DNA from: Bog-756 sp963812525
GTDB lineage: Bacteria > Actinomycetota > Acidimicrobiia > Acidimicrobiales > RAAP-2
Reading direction: 5' to 3'
DNA length: 64,000 bases
Assembly: GCA_963812525.1 (NCBI GenBank)
Contig: CAWEVL010000012.1
Location: 186,001-250,000 of the forward strand
The notes beneath the pieces are model-generated. The model saw only the letters and a list, made by a program, of their open reading frames with translations, did no database searches and was not told the origin of the DNA. The position numbers were made by a program, and so were the translations under genes. The first letter of the stretch is position 1, and every line of letters starts with the position of its first letter. Of this stretch, positions 1 to 9,425 are shown one piece after another.

Positions 1-38
1 GGCGATCCGAGTGGAAATCGTCCGGCCCCTGGACGGGG

Positions 39-1361
39 ATGGACTGGAAGGGCAATTTCCTGATTCAGAATCTCCTGACCAGGCCGTACACTGCGGGAGA
101 TCGGACGCTGCAGGTGGGCGTGCCCGTCGGACCCCTGTCCGGACGCTTCCTCATCAAGATCGATGAGGAGCTGTTGCTCGTGACCGGTGGCAATGGGACC
201 ACGGTGCTCTCGGTCGACGGTGGCCAGTTCGCCACGGTCGCCGCGGACCATCGAAGCGGGGCCACGGTGCTGAACCCCTGCAACATCGGCCCCTACCAGA
301 GCGGCTTCGCCACCGTCGGAGGTTCCGACGCCCACTTCACTTGGTCCCGACCCGACCGTGGATGGGAGCGGCCCGATCTGGCGGCGAGCTTCCGGGTGGC
401 GGTCTCCTGCGGTGAGGGTGCGGGCGACACCATCTCGACGTCGACCGACGACGGGGAGACGTGGCATGCCGTCCCGGTCGTCTCGGAGGGACCACCGGCC
501 ATCCAGCTGATCGACGTGGCGGGTGCCGACCGCTCGACGCCGACGATCAAAGTGAGAGCAGCCGACGGCGACGGAAATCCGAGCCCCATCGCCGGCCTGT
601 TCGGCTTGATGGCGTACCCGACGACCGCCGGAGAGCTCGACGGGAGGCAGACGGTCATCAGCAACTGTGCCCATTCCGAAGACTTCCTCTTCAACCTGAA
701 CGGGACAGCCGTGGAGGATCAGTTCACACGTCACCGGAATCCAGGGGACTCGGTACTCCTGGCCACCATCGGTCCGTACACCAACGACGTGCTGGCCGGA
801 GAGCCCCAGGACTACTACACGAACCTGGTGGACCTGGCTGCCCACTACTCCCGGGGGCCGGTGCTGGTGATCGGGGCCTTCGAACAACAGGGAGTCGAGG
901 TCTATCCCTGTACGGTCCGGCACGGATCGCCACACGTCGTGCTGTCCTCGGACGCCGGAAACCTGACGCAACCCAAGGACGGAGGCAACGGGACGGCGCC
1001 GGGCCGACCGGTCTGGGTGGCGGGATACCCCCATGGCGGCGGGGGCCTGGCCGCCCTCACCTACTGCGGGACCGTCCAGGACAGGAACTCCTGTGTGCTC
1101 ACCGGTCCGTGGACGGGCACGTCGGGGCCGGCCATGCTGACCTTCGGCGGCCGGGACATCGGGACCCAGAGCCTCTTCCGGGCCAAGGCCAAGGCGGCGG
1201 CCGCCGATGCCGGCTGCGCATACCTCGATCTCCGCGCCTGTTGGGGGAGCTTTCGGGCGGCCTACGCAAAGGGACTCATGCAGGGCGCACTGCACGAGTC
1301 GCAACAGGGCCATCGGGACATCGCCGCCCGCATCCAACGGCTCCTGGCGGTGGTGGCCTGA
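39..1361 (+). CDS. Putative SGNH-like secreted/surface protein with phage-tail-like N-terminus, possibly 5'-partial
   Basis: The frame stays open to the left window edge, so the true start may lie outside; ATG at 39 is only the first in-window start. Residues about 10-75 resemble the small beta domain of phage and surface proteins in which a short 'F-x-I-x-I-D-E-E-x-L-L-V' strand is followed by an 'AADHRSGATV' segment. Residues about 205-440 look like a degenerate SGNH/GDSL hydrolase: an 'IGPYTND' block, a beta strand 'GPVLVIGAF', and a C-terminal 'LHESQQGHRDIA' block resembling the catalytic His region. The Asp normally three residues before that His is not there (Gly instead), so activity is doubtful. 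It faces the convergent acyltransferase gene next door. Function is inferred only from these resemblances. Confidence 0.5.
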   Translation: MDWKGNFLIQNLLTRPYTAGDRTLQVGVPVGPLSGRFLIKIDEELLLVTGGNGTTVLSVDGGQFATVAADHRSGATVLNPCNIGPYQSGFATVGGSDAHFTWSRPDRGWERPDLAASFRVAVSCGEGAGDTISTSTDDGETWHAVPVVSEGPPAIQLIDVAGADRSTPTIKVRAADGDGNPSPIAGLFGLMAYPTTAGELDGRQTVISNCAHSEDFLFNLNGTAVEDQFTRHRNPGDSVLLATIGPYTNDVLAGEPQDYYTNLVDLAAHYSRGPVLVIGAFEQQGVEVYPCTVRHGSPHVVLSSDAGNLTQPKDGGNGTAPGRPVWVAGYPHGGGGLAALTYCGTVQDRNSCVLTGPWTGTSGPAMLTFGGRDIGTQSLFRAKAKAAAADAGCAYLDLRACWGSFRAAYAKGLMQGALHESQQGHRDIAARIQRLLAVVA

Positions 1362-1423
1362 GCGCACCCCGACCCACATCGCCGCGGTCGCTTCCGGACT
1401 GAACCGGAGGGTCGACCCGGGGC

Positions 1424-3751
1424 TCAGTTGGCCACCCTCACCGAGATCGGCTTGCTGCTGCTCCGATGGCCGGCCGCGTCGAATGCGACACCGCGCAGGG
1501 TGTAGTGGCCGTCGGGTACCCCGGTTGTGTTCCAGAGGAAGCCCCACCCTTCGGTGAACTCGGTGGTGGCGATGAGCCGGTCGTGGAAGCTGCCACCGGT
1601 GAGGAGGAACTCCACCTTGGACACGCCGACGTGGAACGGTGCGGTGGCCAGCACCAGCTGTGGTCCGTGTGCCGTCATTCCGTTCCTGGGTAGCACGACC
1701 GTGATCGCGGGGAGGGGTTGGATGGTGGGACGCAGGCCGGTGATCCCGAGCCGGGGCAGCAGCCAGCGTGCGACCGACAACGAACCGTCGGCGGTGTAGT
1801 GGGCTCCGTCAGCCCGCATGAACACTCCGTTCGTGACCTGCGGGCACGGCGGCCCACCGGGGCAGACATAGGCGGCTAGATCGACCAATTTCACATGCGG
1901 CTGGTGAGCCGCCAAGCTGGTCAAGAGGGCATTCAAGCGGTCGAAGCTCTCGCCATCCGAGGCCGAAGGCGTGGCGGTTCCGACGCTGGCAAATGGTGGC
2001 TGGGTCAACAGGACCACCGTGGCCCCGGTCGCCGTGAACTGTTGCACGCGCTTCCGGATTCGCTGAAGTACGACGGAGCTCCACTGAGGCGAACCCTGGG
2101 TCAGTACGTGCTGTTCGGCGCCGTGTCCCACGACCAGATCCATTCTCTCCCAGGTGCTGCCCCACAGGACGATGGTGGGGTGTGCCGTCCGGAGGACGCG
2201 CCCCTCGGTGGCGTTGGCGCGGCTCTGGCAGTACCGCGTCTCGGCGTACACGTTCCTGCCGGACCTGAAGTGAGGGGCGATCTGGCCGCTCACCACGCCA
2301 CAGCCGATGAGCGCGGCGTCCTCCATCTGCACCCCCTGCGGCGCGCCAATGGCTTCGAGCCCCGGGAGCATGGTGCAGGCGGTGGAGTCCCCGACCAGCA
2401 TGACCCGGGCGACCACCCGCCGGCTCGCCGTCGGGCCGGAGCCCATCAAGGAGGCAAGCTGTTCTTTGGTCGGAGGCGGGCAATCGGTGTTGGTCCTCAG
2501 CCCGGCGAGACCCGGGACCGCCGACTCCTTTTCCGGGCCGTGGACGTGGAGCTCGGCGGTGGCCACCACCAGGCTGGAGACCACCAGGCACCCACCGAGC
2601 ACCAGACTCGCCCACCTCCTGAGTATGAGCGTCCGGCTCCGGCGGATCGGATTCTCGATCAGCCGGTAGGTGATGACCGCCAGGCCCAACGACAGCAGCA
2701 CCCAACCCAGCGACTCCCCGGTCGGCAGACTGTCCGTCCCCTGCCGCTCGGTGGCGATGGTGAGTACCGGCCAGTGCCACAGATACCACGAGTAGGAGAT
2801 CAATCCGATCCACTGGAACGGCTGCACCCGAAGGACCGTCTCGACCCCGGCGGCCGGTTGGGCGACGCCTCCGGCGATGACCAGGGCCGCTCCCCCCACC
2901 GGGAGGGCGACCGCCCAGCCCGGATACGCGGTGGCCGCGGTGTAGAAGTGCGCGGCAGCCAGGATGCATGCGAGGCCGAGCCAAGAGAGCAATGCCGCCC
3001 ACCGGGCCGGCAGACGCCGCAGACCGACGGTACCAACCGCCACCAGTCCTCCCAGGGCCAGCTCCCAGGCCCGGGGGAAGGGCAGGAAGTAGGCGGCGGT
3101 CGGATCCACCGAGGTCTGGATGATGGAATCGATGAACGATCCGAGCACCACCAGGCCAAGGACGATGCCGAGTCGGCGTCGCAACGAGAGGCGCCATGAC
3201 AGTTTCCCGATGGCCAGGAAGAGGGCCGGATAGACCAGGTAGAACTGTTCCTCGACGGCCAGCGACCAGTAGTTCTGCAGCACGGACGGGGGCAGCTGGG
3301 ACGCGAGGTAGTTGGTCCCGGTGTTGGCAAAGTGGATGTTCACCAGGAAGATCGACGCCCAGATCCCATCGGTGGCGGTCTGATGACCGTTCAACGGACC
3401 GAGCACCAGATACGAGGCGATCACCGCCACGACGATGACCAAGGTGGCGGCCGGGATGATCCGCCGGGCCCGGCGCCCGTAGAAGGCCACCAGCGACGTC
3501 GAGCCGGTGGACCCGTGCTCGCGGAGCAGGACCCCGGTGATGACGAAGCCGGAGATCACGAAGAAGACGTCGACGCCCACGAAACCGCCGCTCACGGCGG
3601 AGACATGGGCGTGGAACAGTACGACGAGCAGGATCGCTACCGCACGAAGCCCTTGGACGTCGGGACGAAACCTCCGGTCCTCCGGCGCCGTCCCGGCTTC
3701 GAGCTCCGTCCGACGATCGTGTTGGGCGACCACCGGGGCGCGCTCTACCAT
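1424..3751 (-). CDS. Acyltransferase-3 (OafA-type) with C-terminal SGNH domain and Ig-like tail
   Basis: Probable integral-membrane O-acyltransferase that transfers acetyl or other acyl groups from the cytoplasmic side to a surface glycan or glycolipid. Residues about 28-390 form the acyltransferase-3 domain: 'RFRPDVQGLRAVAILLVVLF' start, 'GVDVFFVISGFVITGVLL', conserved 'NYWSLAVEEQFYLVYP', and about ten hydrophobic helices. Residues about 445-660 are an SGNH domain with 'VGDSTACTM' (nucleophile Ser) and a C-terminal 'DGAHYTADG' (Asp-His). Residues about 685-775 form an extra Ig-like beta domain ending 'GVPDGHYTLRGVAFDAAGH', which the paralogues at 38-40 kb and 47-49 kb lack. Known enzymes of this design O-acetylate O-antigen or peptidoglycan; the substrate here is unknown. 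Confidence 0.9.
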   Translation of the reverse strand: MVERAPVVAQHDRRTELEAGTAPEDRRFRPDVQGLRAVAILLVVLFHAHVSAVSGGFVGVDVFFVISGFVITGVLLREHGSTGSTSLVAFYGRRARRIIPAATLVIVVAVIASYLVLGPLNGHQTATDGIWASIFLVNIHFANTGTNYLASQLPPSVLQNYWSLAVEEQFYLVYPALFLAIGKLSWRLSLRRRLGIVLGLVVLGSFIDSIIQTSVDPTAAYFLPFPRAWELALGGLVAVGTVGLRRLPARWAALLSWLGLACILAAAHFYTAATAYPGWAVALPVGGAALVIAGGVAQPAAGVETVLRVQPFQWIGLISYSWYLWHWPVLTIATERQGTDSLPTGESLGWVLLSLGLAVITYRLIENPIRRSRTLILRRWASLVLGGCLVVSSLVVATAELHVHGPEKESAVPGLAGLRTNTDCPPPTKEQLASLMGSGPTASRRVVARVMLVGDSTACTMLPGLEAIGAPQGVQMEDAALIGCGVVSGQIAPHFRSGRNVYAETRYCQSRANATEGRVLRTAHPTIVLWGSTWERMDLVVGHGAEQHVLTQGSPQWSSVVLQRIRKRVQQFTATGATVVLLTQPPFASVGTATPSASDGESFDRLNALLTSLAAHQPHVKLVDLAAYVCPGGPPCPQVTNGVFMRADGAHYTADGSLSVARWLLPRLGITGLRPTIQPLPAITVVLPRNGMTAHGPQLVLATAPFHVGVSKVEFLLTGGSFHDRLIATTEFTEGWGFLWNTTGVPDGHYTLRGVAFDAAGHRSSSKPISVRVAN

Positions 3752-3853
3752 GTTGGGCTCCGCACGGGTTCGGGGCCCGGGCAGGCCCTGAACGGCGTGG
3801 CGGGCGCCGTAACCTTTTGCCGATCAACTGCTGTCATCGGGCCACCGGGGCGA

Positions 3854-5158
3854 TCAGGGGTCCGCGGCCCGGGCGGTGTCGGCACTGGTCGTGGGGGGGG
3901 CGGTCGTCTCGTCCCCCGGGGGGGTGTCGTCCGGCGTCGGCGGCTGGCGGTCGGTCGCCGACCCGCCCAGGCGGTCCTGACCAGCGGCGTCCGCCTCGAG
4001 TTTGGCCCGCCGCTTCCGCTCCAGGCGTTTGCTCCATTGCATGAGCGGTTTCTCCAGCGCGAACCACGAGATGAGGGTGAGGGCCAGGGTCACGGAGAAC
4101 GCCACCACCACCCGGACGACATCGTTCCAGTGGGTGTCGAATTCGCGAATGGCGAAGAAGACCGGAAGGTGCCATAGGTAGAAGGCGTAGGAGACCACAC
4201 CCATGGCCACGAACGGCTTCAATTCGAACAGGCGACGCCCGCCCCACCGCCCGTCGAGAATGGCCAGGAGGAGGACGGCGCAGGCGATGTCGATGGCGTC
4301 GAACCCGCCCAGGTACAGGAACGGCCCATACTCGGTGGTGAAGGCCAGGACCAAGATGAGGAAGGCGGCGGCGATCCAACCGGCCAGCGGGAACCATCGC
4401 TTCGGTTCCCGGTACCGCATCCAGACGTGGGCCATGAGGGTACCCCAGAGGATCGAGTCGGCCCGGGTGTCGGTCCGGTAGAGGTAGGACCACCAGCGCG
4501 GGGCCTCCTCCCAGAGGACGGCCCGGTGGACCCCGAGCGCCACGATCAGGACGAGGTGGATGATCACCACCGTGCGGAGTCGGGCCCGAAGGGTGAGCAC
4601 GAAGATCGTCATCAACGGCCAGATGAAGTAGAACTGCTCCTCGAAGGCCAGCGACCACATGTGCTGGAATCCCGGGGCCAGCTTGGGGGTCAGCGGGCCG
4701 TTGGCCGAGGCGCTGAAGAAGTTCGAGAAGTAGAAGAGGACGGAGAGTATCGACTCGGTCTCGGTGTGGGCCCACCGGTGGGAGAAGTGGGCGAAGAGGG
4801 CATTGCCCAGCACCACCAGGTAGAGGGCGGGGAGGAGTCGGAGTACCCGGCGGCGGTAGAAGGCGCCGACGCCGATCTTGCCCCACCGGCCCTGTTCCTG
4901 CAGGAGGAGCGCGGTGATCAGGAACCCGCTGAGGACGAAGAACATGTCGAGTGGTACGGCGGCACCCGGCACGACGAGGAGCGTCTCGATCGGGAGGATC
5001 ACCTCGATGTGGGCCACGAAGATGATCAGCACTCCGACCCCGCGCATGCCGTCGAAGCCGGTGACCTTCCCGAAGCTCCTCGGCGCCGCGGGAGCGGGGG
5101 CCCCGGGGCCCGGGGGACCCCCCGTGGCTACGGGCTCGGTGGGGGAGGTGGCGGCCAT
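3854..5158 (-). CDS. Acyltransferase-3 family membrane protein (OafA/YrhL-like), no SGNH domain
   Basis: A 434-residue polytopic membrane protein with the acyltransferase-3 signature: 'FDGMRGVGVLIIFVAH' in the first helix, 'LDMFFVLSGFLITALLL', an arginine-rich loop 'FYRRRVLRLLPALYL', and 'HMWSLAFEEQFYFIWPL'. About ten helices fill residues 30-375; a charged cytoplasmic tail of about 55 residues, rich in Lys/Arg then Pro/Thr, follows. It probably acylates a lipid-linked or surface sugar. It lies just downstream of the larger acyltransferase/SGNH gene on the same strand, separated by about 100 bases. The catalytic His is taken from the family pattern (His in helix 1, here 'VAHIEV'). Confidence 0.88.
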   Translation of the reverse strand: MAATSPTEPVATGGPPGPGAPAPAAPRSFGKVTGFDGMRGVGVLIIFVAHIEVILPIETLLVVPGAAVPLDMFFVLSGFLITALLLQEQGRWGKIGVGAFYRRRVLRLLPALYLVVLGNALFAHFSHRWAHTETESILSVLFYFSNFFSASANGPLTPKLAPGFQHMWSLAFEEQFYFIWPLMTIFVLTLRARLRTVVIIHLVLIVALGVHRAVLWEEAPRWWSYLYRTDTRADSILWGTLMAHVWMRYREPKRWFPLAGWIAAAFLILVLAFTTEYGPFLYLGGFDAIDIACAVLLLAILDGRWGGRRLFELKPFVAMGVVSYAFYLWHLPVFFAIREFDTHWNDVVRVVVAFSVTLALTLISWFALEKPLMQWSKRLERKRRAKLEADAAGQDRLGGSATDRQPPTPDDTPPGDETTAPPTTSADTARAADP

Positions 5159-5330
5159 CGGGGCGATCAGTCCGTGACGGGGATCGGGCGGTCGACGGGC
5201 ATGCAGGGCCTCAACCGGGCACGGTACGGGGCGGGGAGGCCGTCACGGCGTCCAGTATGGCCGAGCGGTCGGTTCCCCGAGCGGCTCGGGACCGGGTGGC
5301 CCCGACCGCGGGTGAGCGGCCGGATCCGGA

Positions 5331-6755
5331 TCATGCCGTGCCACGGCCGGGAGTGAGCGCCACGACCAGCATGTCCAGCCCGCCGGTGATGTCGGCGCCC
5401 GACCACGACGCCGTGAGCTCGCCGGGCTGGGTGTCGAGCATCATCAGGGCGTTGGCGCCGGTGGTGTCGGAGGCGATCTGGTGCCAGAGGGGCGACCCGG
5501 GTCCCTGGGGCCGAACGTAGATGGAGGTCCGGAAGGCGAAGGCGACGTCACCGGCCGAGACGGGCTGGTCGGCGGACAGGTGCGGAAGGTCCCGGCCGTA
5601 GGTCCGCCGACCCACGCTCTGCACGTCCAGCCCCTTGGGCAGGTTGGCGAACTCCAGGAGCAGACAGGCCAGTTGCTGGCTGGCGTTAGAGAAGGTGGCC
5701 GTCAGGGTGGTGGGTCCGCCCACCGCCGAATCGCACACCCAGCACGAGATGTTGATTCCGGTGTGGTTGTCGGGGCCGGACTCCGCGGCCTTGCGCCAGA
5801 GGCCACCGGCCGAGTCGGTCACCGCCACGATGGATCCACAGTCGATCGTGGGGTGGTAGATCGCCCCGTTCATGAACGCCACCAGCGTATGACCGGTCTT
5901 GGGACTGACCGGATACGGCTGCGAGGACCACTGCTGGTGTCCGGCGCCGGCCGGCAGGATGTCCGAGTCGGTGTAGGACGACTGGACCAGCCGTCGGCTC
6001 CGTTTCGACACTCCCTTGGGGACGAACGTGGCAACCACGGCGGCGCCTTCACGCGCCCCGTTGAGGCCGGTCCATGCGGCCCGGAGGGGAGCACCGGCAC
6101 TGGACCCCCCGGTGTCGAGGTTGTCGGCGAGGAACCACTGCTGGGCCGGGCTGCTCAGCCGGGTGTTCCAGCCCTGGGGGACGGTGGCCGCCGTCATGTC
6201 CCCGCTGATCACCGAGATGGCCAGTTCATGGTCGGCGGTGAGGCCGAAGTTGGTGGACGCGGTCAGCGAGGGCCCGGTGATGTCAGCCTGGCCGATCTGA
6301 TCGCACAGCTCGAAGCCCGAGGCTCCCCGGTACTCCAGCAGGACCATGCTCATCCCGGTGATCCCGGGTAGGGGTGGATACCCGAGACCGATGCCGGTCA
6401 CCGTCGGCCGGTTGCCACCGCCGGCCGACTCGCAGTACCAGATGTCCATCCCGTAGTGGTTGCCACCGAAGTACTCGACCGCCTGGCGCCAGTGGTTCCC
6501 CTGGTCGTCCGCGACCTGCCCGATCGTAGGGGCCAGGATGGCGGTGGACAACCGGGAGACGACGGCCACCAAGAGGCTTCCCGCGCTGACGGTCTTCGGG
6601 TAGCGGGCCGAGACGGTCCGCCCCGAGGTGACCCGTGGTCCCTCGGTCGATTGGAGGAGTGCGAAGCCGGCGGTGGAGTCGCCGCACGCGCCGAGCAGGC
6701 CGGCACCGGCCAGGCCCAGCCCCGCGCCGAGCAGCTGTCGTCTCGTGATCGTCAC
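5331..6755 (-). CDS. Tat-dependent lipoprotein with duplicated beta domain, function unknown
   Basis: I chose the GTG at 6755 because it begins directly before a twin-arginine signal, 'TITRRQLLGAG', followed by a hydrophobic stretch and a lipobox 'LLGAC'; a longer frame upstream would bury this signal. The mature part (about 450 residues) contains two related beta-rich halves. Each has a 'SLLVAVV' or 'HTLVAFM' strand, a 'D-(S/D)-x-G-x-x-W' motif ('DDQGNHWRQA', 'DSAGGLWRKA'), a 'WYCESA' or 'WVCDSA' strand, and an 'LLEYRG' or 'LLEFAN' strand. This pattern resembles secreted domains of unknown function in actinobacteria. It sits between the YfhO-like protein and an acyltransferase on the same strand, so a cell-surface role near the glycan machinery is likely. 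Confidence 0.72.
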   Translation of the reverse strand: MTITRRQLLGAGLGLAGAGLLGACGDSTAGFALLQSTEGPRVTSGRTVSARYPKTVSAGSLLVAVVSRLSTAILAPTIGQVADDQGNHWRQAVEYFGGNHYGMDIWYCESAGGGNRPTVTGIGLGYPPLPGITGMSMVLLEYRGASGFELCDQIGQADITGPSLTASTNFGLTADHELAISVISGDMTAATVPQGWNTRLSSPAQQWFLADNLDTGGSSAGAPLRAAWTGLNGAREGAAVVATFVPKGVSKRSRRLVQSSYTDSDILPAGAGHQQWSSQPYPVSPKTGHTLVAFMNGAIYHPTIDCGSIVAVTDSAGGLWRKAAESGPDNHTGINISCWVCDSAVGGPTTLTATFSNASQQLACLLLEFANLPKGLDVQSVGRRTYGRDLPHLSADQPVSAGDVAFAFRTSIYVRPQGPGSPLWHQIASDTTGANALMMLDTQPGELTASWSGADITGGLDMLVVALTPGRGTA

Positions 6756-6813
6756 CTCTACCCCTACCCCACGGGCCTCGCGTCGAGCCCAGTGCGCTCC
6801 GTGTCCGATGGAA

Positions 6814-9246
6814 CTATAGGTGTTCCTCGTCGGTCGACGAAGGTCCGGCCCCCCCGCCCTCGTGCGCGGTGGCGTCGAGCAGTCTCCGTCGTCGGCGGTG
6901 GTCGACGATGACCGCCGTGACCAGCCCGAGGGCGCTGCACGCCGCCAGCACCAGACCCAGGGTGAAGGTGTCGGGCCAGTACCGGAGTTCCACCAGGTGC
7001 CGGCCGGCGGGAACGGTGGCCTGCAGCATGATTCCCGAGTACGGCGCAAGCGCCAGCGGTCGGCCATCGATGGTGGCCTTCCACCCGGGGACATTGGTGA
7101 GTCGCAACCGGAGTACCTGCGGTGTGGCGGCGTGGGTGACCATCCGCCATCTCGACGGATCGCTGCTGTCGACGTCCACCGGCGTGGCGGTGGCCGTCGG
7201 AGAGGGCTCGCCCCCGGTTGGGGGGACCGGGGTGAGCGTGGCCCGGGCGGCTCCCGGTATGCGATACAGATCCTCGTTCCCGACCCGGGTGTCGAAGACG
7301 CTGCCGCTCGGGCCCGGAGTCCCGTGTGGCTCGAGGACGTAGGAGACGCCCCATCGGCGGGCGGTCGCCGACGAGCTCACCACCGGGCAGAATTCGTTGA
7401 AGGGAGGAATCCCGCCCGGTCTGCCAGTGTCGGCCTTCCAGGCCTGGTAGTAGCCCTTGGGGATGATGGGATCGTAGATGCCCAGTTCGTGGACGCCGTA
7501 GACGTCGTTGACGCTGGGCAGGATGCCCAGGTTCTGGCAGATCCTCGATCCACCGAATCCGACCGTGGCGTTTCCGACGGCACGCTGCAGGGCGGCTACC
7601 GCCGGGGACGAAGGCAGGCCTTGAGGGCTCGAGGAGACCAACGGTGCTCCGGCCACGACGAGGAAGATGGTCTCGAAGGCCAAGAGGGTGAGACCGGCCC
7701 ACCAGCCCGGTCGCAGCCAGTGGCTCCGGGCTCGGTCCGGTTCGAGCTGCCGCCCGGGCCGCCGCCGCTCGACGATGGTGAGTGCCACCACCACCATCAG
7801 CCCGACGGCGACGTCCACGGCGGGCCAGAGAAAGCTCCGGTTCCGCAGCGGCACCAGGACCGGCAGGATGTGGCCCCGGTCGAACAGCCACCAGGCGGCC
7901 AAACCCAGGGCGGCCAGCGCGAAGGCGCCGCCGACCCAACGGCGGACGCGCCCGTCGGATGCCCCCCGCACCAGCGCGTCGAGTCCCACCCCCGCCAGAA
8001 CGGCGAAGCCGAAGGCCATGGTCATCAGCGACCGGAGCCAGTTGACCCCGCCGACGCCGGGCAGTTTGTCCAAGGTGGTGGCGAACCCCGGCAGGAAGCT
8101 GATGGCGAGCATGGTGGCGGTGGCCACTGCCAGGGCCACCACTTCCGGTCGTCGCCACCGCAAGCCGACGGCCACGACGGCGAGCACCACGGCGATCACG
8201 CCGACGTAGGCCGCGGTCTGGTTGTAGAAGAACGTGCCGCCGAATGGATAGCTTCCGGCGATCGGGAGCCCGTCGTAGCCCTGGAAGATCACGTAGGAGA
8301 GCTCGTGGGCGGGCAGGGCGTTGATGCCCGACGCCGCCTGGCGGACGGACAGCCCGGCGAGCTGGAGTCCGGGGAGGGCCAGCGGCGCGGCCAGCGCACC
8401 ACCGGCGATGGTGGCCACGGCCAGGTCGCCGAGGGGTCGGATGAGCGGTTGCCCCGCCGTCGTCGAGCGCGCCCGGAGGACGAGCACGATGACCAGAAAG
8501 ATGGCGAGCGTGAGGACCAGCACCGCCATGGCCTCGGGCTGGCCCCCGTAGACCGCGCCGGCGAACACCAGGGCGAAGAGGGCGATGTCCCGGACCCGGT
8601 GCCTTCCGGCCACGATCAGCAGCGTCAGTGCGAACAGCCATCCGGCCCACGACATCACCGTGGTGAGCGGAAACCCGAGCCAGCCGGTGATCGGGCCGCT
8701 GAGCTCGTAGACGGTGCCTGCCATCGCACTGGCCAGGACGCCCAGGCCCAGCACCCGTCCGAACAGGTAGGCCCCGGCTCCCGAGATCATGAGCATGACC
8801 AGCACCGACACCGTGTAGGCGTACTGCAGCGGCACCAGGTAGCTGACCAGGTTGGGGACCCCGAAGGGAGCAGACTGCCAGTTGAACGCCAGGGGCATTC
8901 CCATCCCGTTGTAGGGATTCCAGAGCGGCAGCACGCCGTGGTGGACCTCGGTCCACGACAGCATGGACCACGGGATCATGGCGTCGATCTGATCGATGTT
9001 GTCGAAGCGATGGAGGACGGTGCCGTTCCGGGTCAGGAGTCCGTGTTGGGCCAGGATGTCGAACGGCCCCAGATGGAGGCCGTGGAGGAGCGCGGGAAGC
9101 AGCACGGCGACCGGCCCGACGAGGACCCAGAGCACCCCGACGAGGTCCGGTGCCCATCGGCGGTTTCGGACGGCGGGTCGGGCCGGTGGGGGGGTGGTCT
9201 CCGCGGGTGCCGACTGGGCTGGGGTGGTCACACCGGGCATTGACAC
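6814..9246 (-). CDS. YfhO-family large membrane protein (putative glycosyltransferase)
   Basis: An 810-residue protein with about a dozen predicted transmembrane helices in residues 30-590, followed by a large extracellular beta-rich region and a last helix near residue 765. 'GVLPLWNPYNGMGMPLAFN' and the following 'Y..P...L' region are typical of the YfhO family, which in Firmicutes is needed for glycosylating lipoteichoic acid. The C-terminal 'RLTNVPGWKATIDGRPLALAPY' and 'VPAGRHLVELRYWP' are also characteristic. The start is GTG at 9246 (ATG two codons later), with a TAGGGT box at 9255-9260, eight bases upstream, consistent with an almost leaderless message. Substrate unknown; the neighbouring acyltransferases suggest surface polymer decoration. 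Confidence 0.85.
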   Translation of the reverse strand: MSMPGVTTPAQSAPAETTPPPARPAVRNRRWAPDLVGVLWVLVGPVAVLLPALLHGLHLGPFDILAQHGLLTRNGTVLHRFDNIDQIDAMIPWSMLSWTEVHHGVLPLWNPYNGMGMPLAFNWQSAPFGVPNLVSYLVPLQYAYTVSVLVMLMISGAGAYLFGRVLGLGVLASAMAGTVYELSGPITGWLGFPLTTVMSWAGWLFALTLLIVAGRHRVRDIALFALVFAGAVYGGQPEAMAVLVLTLAIFLVIVLVLRARSTTAGQPLIRPLGDLAVATIAGGALAAPLALPGLQLAGLSVRQAASGINALPAHELSYVIFQGYDGLPIAGSYPFGGTFFYNQTAAYVGVIAVVLAVVAVGLRWRRPEVVALAVATATMLAISFLPGFATTLDKLPGVGGVNWLRSLMTMAFGFAVLAGVGLDALVRGASDGRVRRWVGGAFALAALGLAAWWLFDRGHILPVLVPLRNRSFLWPAVDVAVGLMVVVALTIVERRRPGRQLEPDRARSHWLRPGWWAGLTLLAFETIFLVVAGAPLVSSSPQGLPSSPAVAALQRAVGNATVGFGGSRICQNLGILPSVNDVYGVHELGIYDPIIPKGYYQAWKADTGRPGGIPPFNEFCPVVSSSATARRWGVSYVLEPHGTPGPSGSVFDTRVGNEDLYRIPGAARATLTPVPPTGGEPSPTATATPVDVDSSDPSRWRMVTHAATPQVLRLRLTNVPGWKATIDGRPLALAPYSGIMLQATVPAGRHLVELRYWPDTFTLGLVLAACSALGLVTAVIVDHRRRRRLLDATAHEGGGAGPSSTDEEHL

Positions 9247-9425
9247 GAACAGTCACCCTAATCCTTGGGGCCGTCCGCATTCGCTCGGCGAGGGCGCTCG
9301 GTACCGGGTGGGGGCACGGCATCACGAAGAGTGATGGCCGACGGGTGCCGGACCACGGGCCGCACCTCGGATCCGGTCGGTCACCACCCGGCCGGTCGGG
9401 TGGTGACCCGTTACGATGACCGTTG
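9247..9425. promoter_or_regulatory. Divergent promoter region between YfhO-like gene and acyltransferase
   Basis: About 180 non-coding bases separate two genes transcribed away from each other. On the minus side a TAGGGT box (9255-9260) lies eight bases before GTG at 9246. On the plus side a TACGAT box (9412-9417) lies eight bases before ATG at 9426. Neither start has a good Shine-Dalgarno sequence, so both messages may have leaders of only about two bases. I see no clear -35 elements or operator palindrome. Confidence 0.45.

Noticed and set aside
39..1361. Remnant of a prophage at the left end
   Set aside because: Only one short domain is phage-like; no integrase, terminase, capsid or other phage genes are nearby.
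6820..9243. An 807-codon open frame on the plus strand opposite the YfhO-like gene
   Set aside because: It is an antisense shadow with no hydrophobic pattern or domain; composition is Gly/Arg/Pro/His-rich as expected from third-codon GC bias.
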